From: Hymenobacter terrenus
GTDB taxonomy: Bacteria; Bacteroidota; Bacteroidia; Cytophagales; Hymenobacteraceae
NCBI RefSeq assembly: GCF_000972495.1
Contig: NZ_LATM01000005.1
Location: 1 to 64,000, forward strand
Reading direction: 5' to 3'
DNA: 64,000 bases
Below the pieces are notes generated by a model, which was given only the letters and a program-made list of their open reading frames with translations, was not told where the DNA came from and ran no database searches. Position numbers and translations under genes: made by a program. Below, in pieces: positions 17,984 through 26,608 of this stretch; the first letter of the stretch is position 1; every line of letters begins with the position of its first letter.

Positions 17984-18844
17984 TTACTTGGCTTTGCGCA
18001 GGTAGATATTGCCGTTGAAGGTTTTCATCATAACCTCGGCGCCGCCGCCGTTTACTTTGCCGTAGGTCCATTCGTCGGTGCTGAGGCGGGTGAGGCCATT
18101 CTGCGACGTGCGGATGACCTTGGCCGCGGCTTTGTCCACGGCCACTTCAAAGTCGCTGTACACGTCGCCGCGCTCCGGTTTCATTTTAAGCGACACCTTG
18201 GCGTTGGCTGGGAAGGTCACGTCGACCTTGCCGTTAAGCGTGGAAAATGCCATGGGCGCGCCACTGGTCACGTTTTTAAATATGGCTGTGAGGTTACCGT
18301 TGACTGTGTTGGCCACGGCTGAGCCCGATACGTCATTGAGTTGAATAGGGCCGTTCACGTTAGAGACTTCCAACTGACCGTTCACGTTCTCGACGATGAT
18401 GTCGCCGTTGTTGACGGTCCTGATTTGAAGCGAAAAGTTTCGGGGCACCTTAATGGTGAGGTCGACCGGCCGCAGGTGAGACTCAGTGGTCAATTCCACG
18501 TGGTTGTTTTTTTCTTCGGCGGTTAGGTTCAGGCCCTTCACGGCCGAGATGCGCCTCATGCCATTGGGGGCAACTGCCTCGCTCCGCTGGCTGCTCCTGC
18601 TGGGCCGGACGGCGGCGTCAATCACTACATCTTTGCCGCCGTAGCCGGTCACGTGGATGAAACCGTTCACCTGCTCTACTTCCAGCGTACCGGGCTTGTC
18701 GGGTGCGCTCAGGGCCACAGTCAATGATTCTTTATTGTCTTTGGCGTCTTGCGCCTGGCCCACCAGCGCGCTGCCCAGGAAAAGCACAGCCAGGCACAGC
18801 CGGCTCGCGGTGGGCGCGAGGGATATTTGAAGAAAATTATTCAT
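17984..18844 (-). CDS. DUF4097 family exported protein (cassette 2, distal)
   Basis: 286 residues. Signal peptide to about GQAQD (residue 33), then repeated beta-strand units (VNGDIIVENVNGQLEVSNVNG, VNGNLTAIF, LNGKVDVTF, FNGNIYLRKAK). Here the repeat core is V/LNG where cassette 1 has VSGD. It begins 18 bp after the neighbouring DUF4097 gene ends, so the two are co-transcribed. Confidence 0.8.
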   Translation of the reverse strand: MNNFLQISLAPTASRLCLAVLFLGSALVGQAQDAKDNKESLTVALSAPDKPGTLEVEQVNGFIHVTGYGGKDVVIDAAVRPSRSSQRSEAVAPNGMRRISAVKGLNLTAEEKNNHVELTTESHLRPVDLTIKVPRNFSLQIRTVNNGDIIVENVNGQLEVSNVNGPIQLNDVSGSAVANTVNGNLTAIFKNVTSGAPMAFSTLNGKVDVTFPANAKVSLKMKPERGDVYSDFEVAVDKAAAKVIRTSQNGLTRLSTDEWTYGKVNGGGAEVMMKTFNGNIYLRKAK

Positions 18845-18861
18845 CGTAAGGAATTGATTGG

Positions 18862-19734
18862 CTATTGCTTGGAAATAATTACGTCACCATTAAGGGTTTC
18901 GAAGCGGATATCGGACCCGCCTTTGCCGATGCGCACGGCTGTGTCTTTGGTCAGCTTGTACACCGTGCCGCCGCCCCGGCCTTCCTGGTTTTTGGTGACT
19001 TGCACCGGCAGCACTTCTGCATTGGGAAAGTCAGTGTAAAACTCGCCGTGCATGCTCTTGAAGTGCAGGTCGGCGGCCAGGCTGGCCGGGTAATGCACCC
19101 GGATTTTGCCGTTGATGGTGTGGTAAGACGAGGCCCCGGGCGGGTTGGCCGCGTAGGTGGCGTCCACGTCTCCATTCACGGTGTGGGCTTTGGTGGTCCC
19201 CTTCACGTTTTTGAGGGTGATGGCACCGTTCACGTTGAAGACACGCAGCAGGCCGCTTACATCCTGCACCAACACGGCCCCGTGGTTCACCGCCGACACG
19301 TGCAGATTGACCTGATAAGGTACTTTCACTACGAAGTCAAATGTGTACTTGTAATTAATGTCATTGTGATTCCAACCGCGGTGGTCGTTCTGGTGGGGGC
19401 GCGAGTCAAAGGGCTCGGCCATGTACACCACCACGCTGTCGCCACGCTGCGTGAAGCCCAGCTTGGCTTCGCTCTTACCGATTTCCAGCGTTTTGGCGTC
19501 GTCGGCCCGAATAGTTTTGGTTGCTTCTACCAGCACCTTGTTGCCGGCGTAGCCTTCCACGGTCACCGAGCCGCTGATGTTGTACAGGGCAAAGGTGCTG
19601 CGCCCGGCGTCGGCCGTAAGCGTAAATTCCCGCTTGATAACTTCCTTTGATTCATTACTTTGGGCCCAGCAGGCGCTGCTAGACAGCAATAGTGCCAGGG
19701 CGTACAGGCTGGGGCGAAGAGATAGTCTGGTCAT
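18862..19734 (-). CDS. DUF4097 family exported protein (cassette 2, proximal)
   Basis: 290 residues. A signal peptide ends near CWAQSN (residue 25); DUF4097-type strands recur (VNGAITLKNVKG, VNGDVDATYA, INGKIRVHY, LNGDVIISKQ). Its start overlaps the end of the anti-sigma gene by 56 bp, indicating tight coupling. A central insert rich in His, Asn and Asp (PHQNDHRGWNHNDINYKY, about residues 110-127) is not seen in the other three DUF4097 proteins and could bind metal. Confidence 0.78.
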   Translation of the reverse strand: MTRLSLRPSLYALALLLSSSACWAQSNESKEVIKREFTLTADAGRSTFALYNISGSVTVEGYAGNKVLVEATKTIRADDAKTLEIGKSEAKLGFTQRGDSVVVYMAEPFDSRPHQNDHRGWNHNDINYKYTFDFVVKVPYQVNLHVSAVNHGAVLVQDVSGLLRVFNVNGAITLKNVKGTTKAHTVNGDVDATYAANPPGASSYHTINGKIRVHYPASLAADLHFKSMHGEFYTDFPNAEVLPVQVTKNQEGRGGGTVYKLTKDTAVRIGKGGSDIRFETLNGDVIISKQ

Positions 19735-20593
19735 GACGGGAGGGAGTTGAGGGCGCGGCGGGCCGGCCAGTTGAGAGAGTTTGAATACTTTCCTGGATTT
19801 TGCTTTTCACCGATTCGTCGAGGTTGGGCTGCTTCAGCAAGCGGCGCAGCGGCTGCACCGAACGGTGCTCCTGCAATTGCACCATCACATCGGCCAAGGC
19901 CGACTGCACCAGCGGCGACCGCTGCTTGGCTAGCGAGTGCACCAGGCCCAGGCGCACGGTGGCGTCGTCCTGAGCCAGCGGCGTGAGGGCTTCGAGTGTA
20001 GCCAGGCGCACATTCACATTGCTGTCGTTATTGAGGGTGCTCAGCAAGGCATTTACCACGCGGCTGTTGGGGTCATCCAACTCTTTGGTGTAGCTCACGG
20101 CCCGCAGCCGCTCGGTGGCCGAGGGGTTATCAATGAGCGAAAGCAGCAGCACCTGGCGCATCTCGCCCACTTCGGCGGCTAAGGCTGTGATTTGCTGCTG
20201 GTCGGCGGCTTTTTCCTGGCCCTTATTATTCAGCCAGTAGCCGCCCAGCAACCCTACGCCTATCAGGCACAGGCTATAAGCCAGCCGCAACACCGGCAGC
20301 GGAATTTGTAGGCTCAACCAGCGCTGCCACAAGCCCTTGAGGGAATAATCCGGGGCGTTTTTGACTTCTTTTTTGAAGGTGGCCAGCATGGCGTAGAACT
20401 CGGGGCGCAGGCTAGGGCTGGGCTCGGGTGTGGGCACCGCACCCATGATCTGCCACAGGCGTTGGGTGGTTTGCAGTTCTTCACGGCATTCAGCACAGGT
20501 AGCTAGGTGGGCCGTGAGGGCGGCTTGCTCCGTATCGGTTAGTTGGCTGCTCAGGTAGTCGACTAATTGCTCTTGGGTACGTTCACAGTTCAT
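19679..20593 (-). CDS. Anti-sigma factor with HEAT-like periplasmic domain (cassette 2)
   Basis: 304 residues. The zinc-finger motif is HLATCAECRE (about residues 28-37), the membrane segment lies near 105-122, and HEAT-like repeats follow at about 180-270 (NSRVVNALLSTLNNDSNVNVRLATLEAL, RSPLVQSALADVMVQLQ). A Pro/Ser-rich tail ends the protein. It starts 4 bp after the ECF gene stops and overlaps the next DUF4097 gene by 56 bp. Same architecture as the anti-sigma factor at 13301, with low overall identity by eye. Confidence 0.87.
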   Translation of the reverse strand: MNCERTQEQLVDYLSSQLTDTEQAALTAHLATCAECREELQTTQRLWQIMGAVPTPEPSPSLRPEFYAMLATFKKEVKNAPDYSLKGLWQRWLSLQIPLPVLRLAYSLCLIGVGLLGGYWLNNKGQEKAADQQQITALAAEVGEMRQVLLLSLIDNPSATERLRAVSYTKELDDPNSRVVNALLSTLNNDSNVNVRLATLEALTPLAQDDATVRLGLVHSLAKQRSPLVQSALADVMVQLQEHRSVQPLRRLLKQPNLDESVKSKIQESIQTLSTGRPAAPSTPSRHDQTISSPQPVRPGTIAV

Positions 20594-20597
20594 AGCA

Positions 20598-21149
20598 CTA
20601 GTTTTCGATGCGTAGGTAGGTGGCTTTTAATTCATTCATGGCACGGTGCACGCGCACTTTCACAGCGCCTTCAGTGGTGTCGAGCACGCGGGCTATTTCG
20701 GCATATTTCATTTCCTGAAAGCGGCTCAGGACAAGGACTTCGCGGTTTTCGGGGCTTAGCCTGCCCAGCGCCTGGTGCAGCAGGGCTACCTCCTGGGCTT
20801 GCTCCAGGGCAGCGTCGGCGCTGCTGCCGCCACTGAGGTGTTCGGCCAGGTTGTCCACGTCGGTATGGTGGGCGGCGTGGCGGTTTTTCTTGATGTAATC
20901 GGCCAGCACATTGCGGGCCAGGTGGTACATCCAGGCGCGAAACTCACCGTCGCCGGTGAAGGTGTGGCGGTACTTGAGCATTCGGTAGAACACGTTTTGC
21001 ACCAAGTCTTCACTGGTGTCGGCCCGGCCCAACATATGGTAGAGAAAGCCAAACAGCTGACGATTATAGCGCTCGAAGAGCAGGCCCATTCGGTCTACGT
21101 CGCCGGCCTTCACCCGCAGCATTAGTGCATTATCCGATAGCGAGTCCAA
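20598..21149 (-). CDS. ECF RNA polymerase sigma factor (cassette 2)
   Basis: 183 residues from a TTG at 21149, chosen because (M)DSLSDNALMLRVKAGD is the usual beginning of this family; the first ATG, at 21122, would trim it. Region 2 (LFERYNRQLFGFLYHMLGR...DLVQNVFYRMLKY, RAWMYHLARN) and region 4 (LSPENREVLVLSRFQEMKYAEIA) are complete. It leads a compact four-gene operon. Confidence 0.9.
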   Translation of the reverse strand: MDSLSDNALMLRVKAGDVDRMGLLFERYNRQLFGFLYHMLGRADTSEDLVQNVFYRMLKYRHTFTGDGEFRAWMYHLARNVLADYIKKNRHAAHHTDVDNLAEHLSGGSSADAALEQAQEVALLHQALGRLSPENREVLVLSRFQEMKYAEIARVLDTTEGAVKVRVHRAMNELKATYLRIEN

Positions 21150-21468
21150 CCTAATAAAATGGGTTTTTAGGGTATTTGCCTGTGGACACCGCGCCAACCA
21201 GAGAAGGTTACTGAAGGGGATGATTTTTTTTGAAAACAATGGATTTGACGCCCTAACACCCAAAAAAAGCACGCGCAAGCAAACCGTTGCTTCCCAGATG
21301 AGTTGTTCTGCTTAGCCTTATTATTTCGGACTTTTCTCAGCGCATTGGGTAAACAAAATGGGGCTAGGAACCGTAAAGACACTGCGGCGTTACTAAATTG
21401 CCGCCTTCTCTGAGCTTTTCTTTCCACGTTTTCACTCATTATATTTTCATTTACCACATTCACACATC

Positions 21469-21960
21469 ATGAAGACGAACAAAATTTTCCTTGCCGCTTT
21501 GTTGACCTTGGGCCTGAGCAGCGCTGCTTTCGCGCAGACTGGCACCTCTACCGCTGGCTCGACCGGCACGACTTCGGGCACCAGCACCAGCGGTACCCTC
21601 GGCACTACTTCGGGAACCAGCACTAGCGGTGCTGTTGGTACGACTTCGGGCACTATAGGTACCACGGCTGGTACTAGCACGAGCGGTTCAGTAGGCACTA
21701 CCAGCGGTGCTACGACCGGTACGACTTCGGGCACCACGGCCGGCACGACTTCGGGTACTACCTCCGGCACCACTGCCGGCTCTACTTCGGGTACCACATC
21801 GGGCACGGGCGCTACCGGCACGACTTCAGGTACTACCAGCGGCTCTACCTATGGCACTACCGCGGGCAGCACTTCCGGCAGCTCGACTTCGGCTTCGGGT
21901 AGCACTACTTCGGACAGCGGCACCAGCACCAAGAAGGCCAAGGACAAGAAGAAGAAATAA
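21469..21960 (+). CDS. Secreted Gly/Ser/Thr low-complexity repeat protein
   Basis: 163 residues. A clear signal peptide ends at AFAQTG (residue 23-24). The mature part is almost only G, S and T in irregular repeats (TSGTTSGTT, STSGTLGTTSGT), ending in a lysine tail KKAKDKKKK. No catalytic domain is possible; it resembles a flexible surface linker or matrix protein. Codon use varies within repeats, so it is a real selected protein and not a replication slip product. Confidence 0.75.
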   Translation: MKTNKIFLAALLTLGLSSAAFAQTGTSTAGSTGTTSGTSTSGTLGTTSGTSTSGAVGTTSGTIGTTAGTSTSGSVGTTSGATTGTTSGTTAGTTSGTTSGTTAGSTSGTTSGTGATGTTSGTTSGSTYGTTAGSTSGSSTSASGSTTSDSGTSTKKAKDKKKK

Positions 21961-21990
21961 CTATTTAGGCTTCAATGCCGTAAATAGGCG

Positions 21991-22026
21991 AAAGCCGGCT
22001 GTTTCTTCCGAAGCAGCCGGCTTTTT
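21991..22026 (+). terminator. Rho-independent terminator
   Basis: AAAGCCGGCTG, 12-nt loop, CAGCCGGCTTTTT, starting 30 bp after the stop of the repeat protein. Confidence 0.85.
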
Positions 22027-22054
22027 AGTTTTCCACCCTCTTACCATATATATC

Positions 22055-22435
22055 ATGAAGGCGCTATTATTACTTACTGGTCTGCTCCTAACTGCTGCGG
22101 CTGAGGCCCAGACCATCCCCTTCGACCCCACGGCCCCGGTACGAGCCGGCAGCCAAGGCCAGACAACGGTGCCTCCCGTCAATCCTGCCCTCAACCAAAG
22201 CACTATTCAGGGGCCGCCCGAAGTGCAGCGCACGCTCACCAACCGCGATGCCCAGCCCAGCCGCCTATTGCAAGACCGTGGCTTCTCGCCTGCCGCCACG
22301 CCCGAAACTTCGCCCACGGCCGTACCCGACATTCGCGAGCAGCCCCTTATTCGCGATGACCGCCCGCGCCAGTCCACAGAAGTAGTGCCCAGCCGTTCCC
22401 GCCGCAGCAAAAGCAGCAACATAGGGCAGCATTGA
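22055..22435 (+). CDS. Small secreted hypothetical protein
   Basis: 126 residues from the ATG at 22055. A signal peptide ends near AAEAQT (residue 19); the rest is Pro-, Gln- and Arg-rich and looks disordered, ending in a basic RSRRSKSS tail. No known family. It lies between two terminators, so it is probably its own transcript. Confidence 0.65.
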   Translation: MKALLLLTGLLLTAAAEAQTIPFDPTAPVRAGSQGQTTVPPVNPALNQSTIQGPPEVQRTLTNRDAQPSRLLQDRGFSPAATPETSPTAVPDIREQPLIRDDRPRQSTEVVPSRSRRSKSSNIGQH

Positions 22436-22507
22436 GCAACCAGCCGGCATCATTCCAAACTTCTTTTTTATCCGTATAAGGGTTTAAGAGACAACCTGAA
22501 TAACAGC

Positions 22508-22540
22508 AAAAAGCCCCATCCACCTTGGATGGGGCTTTTT
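22508..22540. terminator. Bidirectional terminator
   Basis: AAAAAGCCCCATCC, short loop, GGATGGGGCTTTTT between convergent genes. Confidence 0.88.
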
Positions 22541-22565
22541 AGTAAGGTCCTGGTGGCAGCAGGAC

Positions 22566-22919
22566 CTACTTCTTTTTCTTGTCGTCGTGAGCCAGCAAGT
22601 CGCCACCATGACGACGCAGCAAATCAGCCAATTCCAGCAGGGGCTTCTTCAGTTCGTCCGGAGCTTGCTGGCTGACTTGGCTGGTTTGGTTGCCCAGGAT
22701 GGTCAGGGAGTTGCCGATGGCCCGCGCACTGAGAGCCCCGCTGGTAAGCAGTGACTGGAGGTTGCCGATTTCACGGGCAATGTCCTGCAGGCCCGGCTCG
22801 CCACTTTGCAGAAATTTCTGCTGCCAGGTTTCGGTATTGTCCATAGCCGAACCCAAGGGCAGGCTAGTGAGGCCGTTTTTGAGGGCACTGACGGTGGCGT
22901 GAAGGTGGTCGAAAGGCAT
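22566..22919 (-). CDS. Small helical hypothetical protein
   Basis: 117 residues from the ATG at 22919 (MPFDHLHATV). Predominantly helical, with no signal peptide or membrane segment and a lysine tail (DDKKKK). I do not recognise it. The longer frame to 22979 has no better start. Confidence 0.6.
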   Translation of the reverse strand: MPFDHLHATVSALKNGLTSLPLGSAMDNTETWQQKFLQSGEPGLQDIAREIGNLQSLLTSGALSARAIGNSLTILGNQTSQVSQQAPDELKKPLLELADLLRRHGGDLLAHDDKKKK

Positions 22920-23011
22920 TGGGGTTGGGTGATGAAGTGATGACGTATTAAAGGATAAAAAACCAGCCATTAGTCGCACTAAGCGCGAGCGCGCTGAACC
23001 TACTACGGCGC

Positions 23012-24004
23012 TTAGCTCTTGACTTTTAGCTCTTTATTAGTACGCTTGGCTTTGGCTGGCGCATTGGGGTCGGGTGATAAAGTAAGCGGTGGGCTGGGCA
23101 CATTGGGCGCGGGTGCGCTCAGACCTAGCTCCCGCAAAATAGCCACGGCACGCAGCGCACTGGCTTCCTTATTCTTGATTTCCAGCATCAGGTCCATGTC
23201 GAGCCCACGCAGTTCTTTGAGAAAAGAGCGGAACAGGTCATCGACCAAGTCGTCGGTGTGCTTGCCTTTGCGTTCGCCCAGGGCCTGCGAGCTGTAATCC
23301 ATCATTGGTACGCCGTCGCGAACGGGGTGCCAGGTGGCGGCGGCCAAGCGTAAAGCCTCATGCATGGGTTCGCCATGATTAAGGCATTCGTGGTGGAAAT
23401 TGTCGAAGAGAATAGGCACGCCGGTCAGTTCGTGCAGGTGCAGGCAATCGCGCAGCGGAAACAGCCGGTCGTCGTTTTCGACCACCACCCGGGCTTTCAC
23501 GGCGTCGGGCAGCGTGCCGTGCACCGCCGCGAACCGACTGATGGCCAGCTCCCGTTCTCCATACAGCCCGCCCACGTGAATCTGCAACTTGGCGGTGCCA
23601 TCCAAGCCCATCAAATCCAGCATCGAGCCTTGGTAAACCAGCTCCTCAATGCTCCGCTTGACAATATCCGGACTGGGGGAATTTAGCACCACAAACTGGT
23701 CGGGATGGAAGCTGACACGTAAATCGTTAGCCTTGATGTAGTCGCCAATGGCCCGAAACTCGGCCGCGAAGTGCGTCTGCCAGGGGAAGGTGTTGATTTC
23801 GTGCGAGCCGAACGGCACAATGCCCGAGCCCATCCGGAAAAAGAGCAGGCCCTGCGCCACATTCCATTCCAGCATGCGGCGCAGGCAAGTCAGATTAGCC
23901 GTCACAGCCGCAATCAGACGTTCCTCCGAGTACGACGCCAGCCGGAAGGTATTGGCAGCGCTGCAATCCATCGCCTCATTCACGCAGGGATACCCGATTT
24001 TCAT
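23012..24004 (-). CDS. uvsE: UV damage endonuclease UvsE/UvdE
   Basis: 330 residues. The opening KIGYPCVNEAM, the motifs FFRMGSGIVPFGSH, VSFHPDQFVVLNSP, LQIHVGG, VVVENDD, PILFDNFHHECLNHG and MLEIKNKE cover the TIM-barrel metal site of UvdE endonucleases, which nick 5' of pyrimidine dimers and some other lesions. The last 40 residues are a Pro- and Lys-rich extension. Monocistronic by position. Confidence 0.93.
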   Translation of the reverse strand: MKIGYPCVNEAMDCSAANTFRLASYSEERLIAAVTANLTCLRRMLEWNVAQGLLFFRMGSGIVPFGSHEINTFPWQTHFAAEFRAIGDYIKANDLRVSFHPDQFVVLNSPSPDIVKRSIEELVYQGSMLDLMGLDGTAKLQIHVGGLYGERELAISRFAAVHGTLPDAVKARVVVENDDRLFPLRDCLHLHELTGVPILFDNFHHECLNHGEPMHEALRLAAATWHPVRDGVPMMDYSSQALGERKGKHTDDLVDDLFRSFLKELRGLDMDLMLEIKNKEASALRAVAILRELGLSAPAPNVPSPPLTLSPDPNAPAKAKRTNKELKVKS

Positions 24005-24071
24005 ACCCTGAGCTTACGGCAGGGGCCAGCAGCAGGTTATTTAATGGGCTATGAGCAAACAGGAATGAGGG

Positions 24072-24171
24072 CGTCCTGCTGAGCGGAGCCGAAGCATCTC
24101 GCGTGTGATAGCAACTCAACCGGCTGATTTACTTCTCCGAACGAGACGCTTCGGCTCCGCTCAGCAGGACG
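24072..24171. repeat. ~100-bp inverted-repeat element, copy 3
   Basis: 30-bp arms at 24072-24101 and 24142-24171 pair with one mismatch; the sequence begins CGTCCTGCTGAGCGGAGCCG, as in copies 1 and 2. Located between two minus-strand genes. Confidence 0.85.
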
Positions 24172-24204
24172 GATTCACTGCTTGCTCATTTATCTATCGA
24201 AAAA

Positions 24205-24900
24205 TCACGGCTCGTACCCGCGATTATCCTTGAAGGCCTTGTTGTATTCAGCACGAGCCTTGCGGGCTTTTTCGGCCTTCTGCTCGGCTTCAATTTGTTC
24301 CATTTTACGGCGCTGCTTGCCCTCACGTGAAAACTGGTCGTAGAGCAGGCTCACAGGGCTGGCAATGGTCGGTACGGGCGCCTTGGGGGCCGCTGAGTCG
24401 ACGGCAAAGAGCGGCTTGGGCTTCGGCGGGCGCTTGGCACCGCTCGCTACGGGCGGAGCGGGCCGCTTCACGTTGCGCAACGCTCGATTGATAATGGCCC
24501 GGTCGGGCCGGTCGGCGGTCACCTGCACCTCGCCCAGGCGCACGCTGTCGCGCACCAGTTGAATCCGAACCACGAGCTGCGAGAGGCCGGTGCCACCCAG
24601 CGGCAACCGATGCGTTTTGTAGCCCAGGGCTCGGAACAGGATGGTATCGGTAGGCAGGGCATCAACAGAAAAGTCGCCGGTGGTACCTGTTACCACGCCG
24701 CGCCGCGTGCGTTGCACCTGTACCGTAGCGCCTGGCACGGGCAGGCGCGTCTGCGCCTCCGACACGCTCCCGCTCACGCGCACTGACGGGGCCTGGGCAC
24801 GCGCAGCACCGGCCAGTAGCCACAGTGCCACGAGCACGCCCAGCCCACGGCTCAGCTTTAGCCAAACGGCACTTACACAAGGCTCTATTTCAGAAACCAT
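24205..24900 (-). CDS. Carboxypeptidase-regulatory-like domain protein
   Basis: 231 residues. A hydrophobic segment at about 19-36 ends in ARAQAP, a probable signal peptide. Residues about 40-130 form a CarboxypepD_reg-like beta-sandwich (VSGSVSEAQTRLPVPGATVQVQ, GVVTGTTGDFSV), as found at the N-terminus of TonB-dependent receptors. No barrel follows; the rest is a basic, Lys/Glu-rich helical region (about 185-225). Role unknown. Confidence 0.75.
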   Translation of the reverse strand: MVSEIEPCVSAVWLKLSRGLGVLVALWLLAGAARAQAPSVRVSGSVSEAQTRLPVPGATVQVQRTRRGVVTGTTGDFSVDALPTDTILFRALGYKTHRLPLGGTGLSQLVVRIQLVRDSVRLGEVQVTADRPDRAIINRALRNVKRPAPPVASGAKRPPKPKPLFAVDSAAPKAPVPTIASPVSLLYDQFSREGKQRRKMEQIEAEQKAEKARKARAEYNKAFKDNRGYEP

Positions 24901-24950
24901 CCACTAATACGACACAACACAGCGACAAAGTTGCAACTCAATGAGCCAAA

Positions 24951-24982
24951 AAAAGCCCACACCGTTGCAGGTGCGGGCTTTT
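24951..24982. terminator. Hairpin resembling a terminator
   Basis: AAAAGCCCACACC, loop GTTGCA, GGTGCGGGCTTTT with one mismatch. It is not directly after a gene on the + strand and lies upstream of the 24205 gene, so its role is unclear. Confidence 0.5.
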
Positions 24983-25082
24983 CGGCGATGGTTCGGCCGA
25001 TTATACCGACCAAACCCGTACTATTCTATTTTGGTGCCATCCGCATTTTCGATTTTATTTTCATCAGTTTTTATTCGGGCAC

Positions 25083-25243
25083 GGCTGTGCTCGCCTCTTT
25101 CCCTCTCCCACGGAGAGGAGAGCCGGACGTTCCGCTTATCAGCCGGAGAAAAGGTATTGAAAGGCTTCTTAAAGCCGTTTAAGATGTCTCTCCAGTTCGT
25201 CCGGCTCCCTCTCCGCGGGAGAGGGAAAGAGGCGAGCACAGCC
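25083..25243. repeat. ~160-bp inverted-repeat element
   Basis: Near-perfect 45-bp arms (left from GGCTGTGCTCGCCTCTTTCC, right ending GAGGCGAGCACAGCC) surround about 70 bp. The right end abuts the stop codon of the metallophosphoesterase gene. MITE-like in size and structure; no second copy in this window. Confidence 0.75.
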
Positions 25244-26481
25244 TAAGCGCGCCGCAACTCAAACAAGGTTATTTCCGGCAAAAAACCTACCCGGCCCGGG
25301 TACCCCAAATAGCCCAATCCAACGTTTACATACAGCTTCTGGCGGCCTTGTTCGTAGAGGCCGGCCCACTGCTTATACACGTATTCTACCGGGCTCCACT
25401 TCAGGTGCGGTAGGTTCACGCCAAACTGCATGCCGTGGGTGTGCCCGCTCAGAGTCAGGTCGATATCGGGGTAGTTGAGCACTTGGGCCTGCCAGTGCGA
25501 GGGGTCGTGCGAGAGCAGGATTTTGAATGGGGCGTCGCCGCTGGCGGCATGAGCTTTGGAGAGATTACCATGCTTGGGGAAGTTGGCATGGCTGCTCCAG
25601 TTCTGCACGCCCAGAACGGCTATTTTGTCCTCGCCCCGCGTGATGGTGTGGCTGGTATCATTCATCAGTGTCCAGCCCATTTTGGCGTGGTTGCGCATCA
25701 GGCGCTCCAGGTTTTCGCGCTTTTGGGCAGCGCTGTCCCACTGCACATAGTCGCCGTAGTCGTGGTTGCCGAGGCTGGAGAAAATGGGCAGGTCCGATTT
25801 GATTTGTTGCAGCGCCGGAATGTGCGGCTCGACCTCCGTGGCGCGGTTGTTCACCAAGTCGCCGGTCATCAGCACAAGGTCGGCATTTTGCTTGTTAATG
25901 ATGGCCACGGCCCGCTGCAAAGGTTCCGTCGAGCTGAAGCTGCCAGTATGCAGGTCGGAAATCTGGATGACCTTAAAGCCGTCGAAGGCGGGTGGCAGAT
26001 TCGGGAAATGCAGCGTCACGCGGCGCACCTGGTAGTCGGTCGCGCCCTTCAACATGCCCCATAGTAACGCGAAGAAGGGAATTGCGCCGAGCCCAACGGC
26101 CAGCTTCGCTAGAAATTCGCTGCGCGGAATGGGTTCGCCCTCCACCCCGGCGGGTCGGGTGGCCGAACTCACGGCCCAGCGGCCGAGGCGCGTCAGGTCT
26201 TCGAGCAGCAGCGGAATGAGGATAATCAGCTTGGCACCCAGTAGCAGGAGCGGCAGCGTCATCAGGTAGTTTTTCAATACCGTGTTCCCCATTTGCCGGG
26301 TCGAGCCGGCCCAGAAAGCCAGGCCCCAGATGACCAATGTGAGTAACCAATAACCGGCCGCTACGCCCCGGCGGGCATTCAGCGAGAGGTGTTGCGCCAG
26401 CGTGCGGGCCGCCTGATACCCATACCATTCGGCCAGCACGATAAGGGCCAGCACCAACCATACTACCAAAGGATTTCGCAT
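25243..26481 (-). CDS. Membrane-anchored metallophosphoesterase
   Basis: 412 residues. Four hydrophobic segments lie within residues about 5-115. The calcineurin-like catalytic domain follows with all metal motifs: ISDLHTG, MTGDLVNNR, SLGNHDYGDY, LLSHDP and LSGHTHGMQFG. This is the YkuE-like arrangement, whose substrates (possibly lipid or nucleotide phosphoesters) are mostly undefined. Divergent from radC. Confidence 0.9.
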   Translation of the reverse strand: MRNPLVVWLVLALIVLAEWYGYQAARTLAQHLSLNARRGVAAGYWLLTLVIWGLAFWAGSTRQMGNTVLKNYLMTLPLLLLGAKLIILIPLLLEDLTRLGRWAVSSATRPAGVEGEPIPRSEFLAKLAVGLGAIPFFALLWGMLKGATDYQVRRVTLHFPNLPPAFDGFKVIQISDLHTGSFSSTEPLQRAVAIINKQNADLVLMTGDLVNNRATEVEPHIPALQQIKSDLPIFSSLGNHDYGDYVQWDSAAQKRENLERLMRNHAKMGWTLMNDTSHTITRGEDKIAVLGVQNWSSHANFPKHGNLSKAHAASGDAPFKILLSHDPSHWQAQVLNYPDIDLTLSGHTHGMQFGVNLPHLKWSPVEYVYKQWAGLYEQGRQKLYVNVGLGYLGYPGRVGFLPEITLFELRRA

Positions 26482-26608
26482 AAACCAAAAAGACGCCCGG
26501 AAGTACTACGTTTGCATAACGCTAGTACGGGCTTGGGGTTTAAACGCGGTCAGGCGGCTTTTGCTTTACATTTAGCCTAGATTTTACCCTCTACCAGCTC
26601 CGCGCCCC

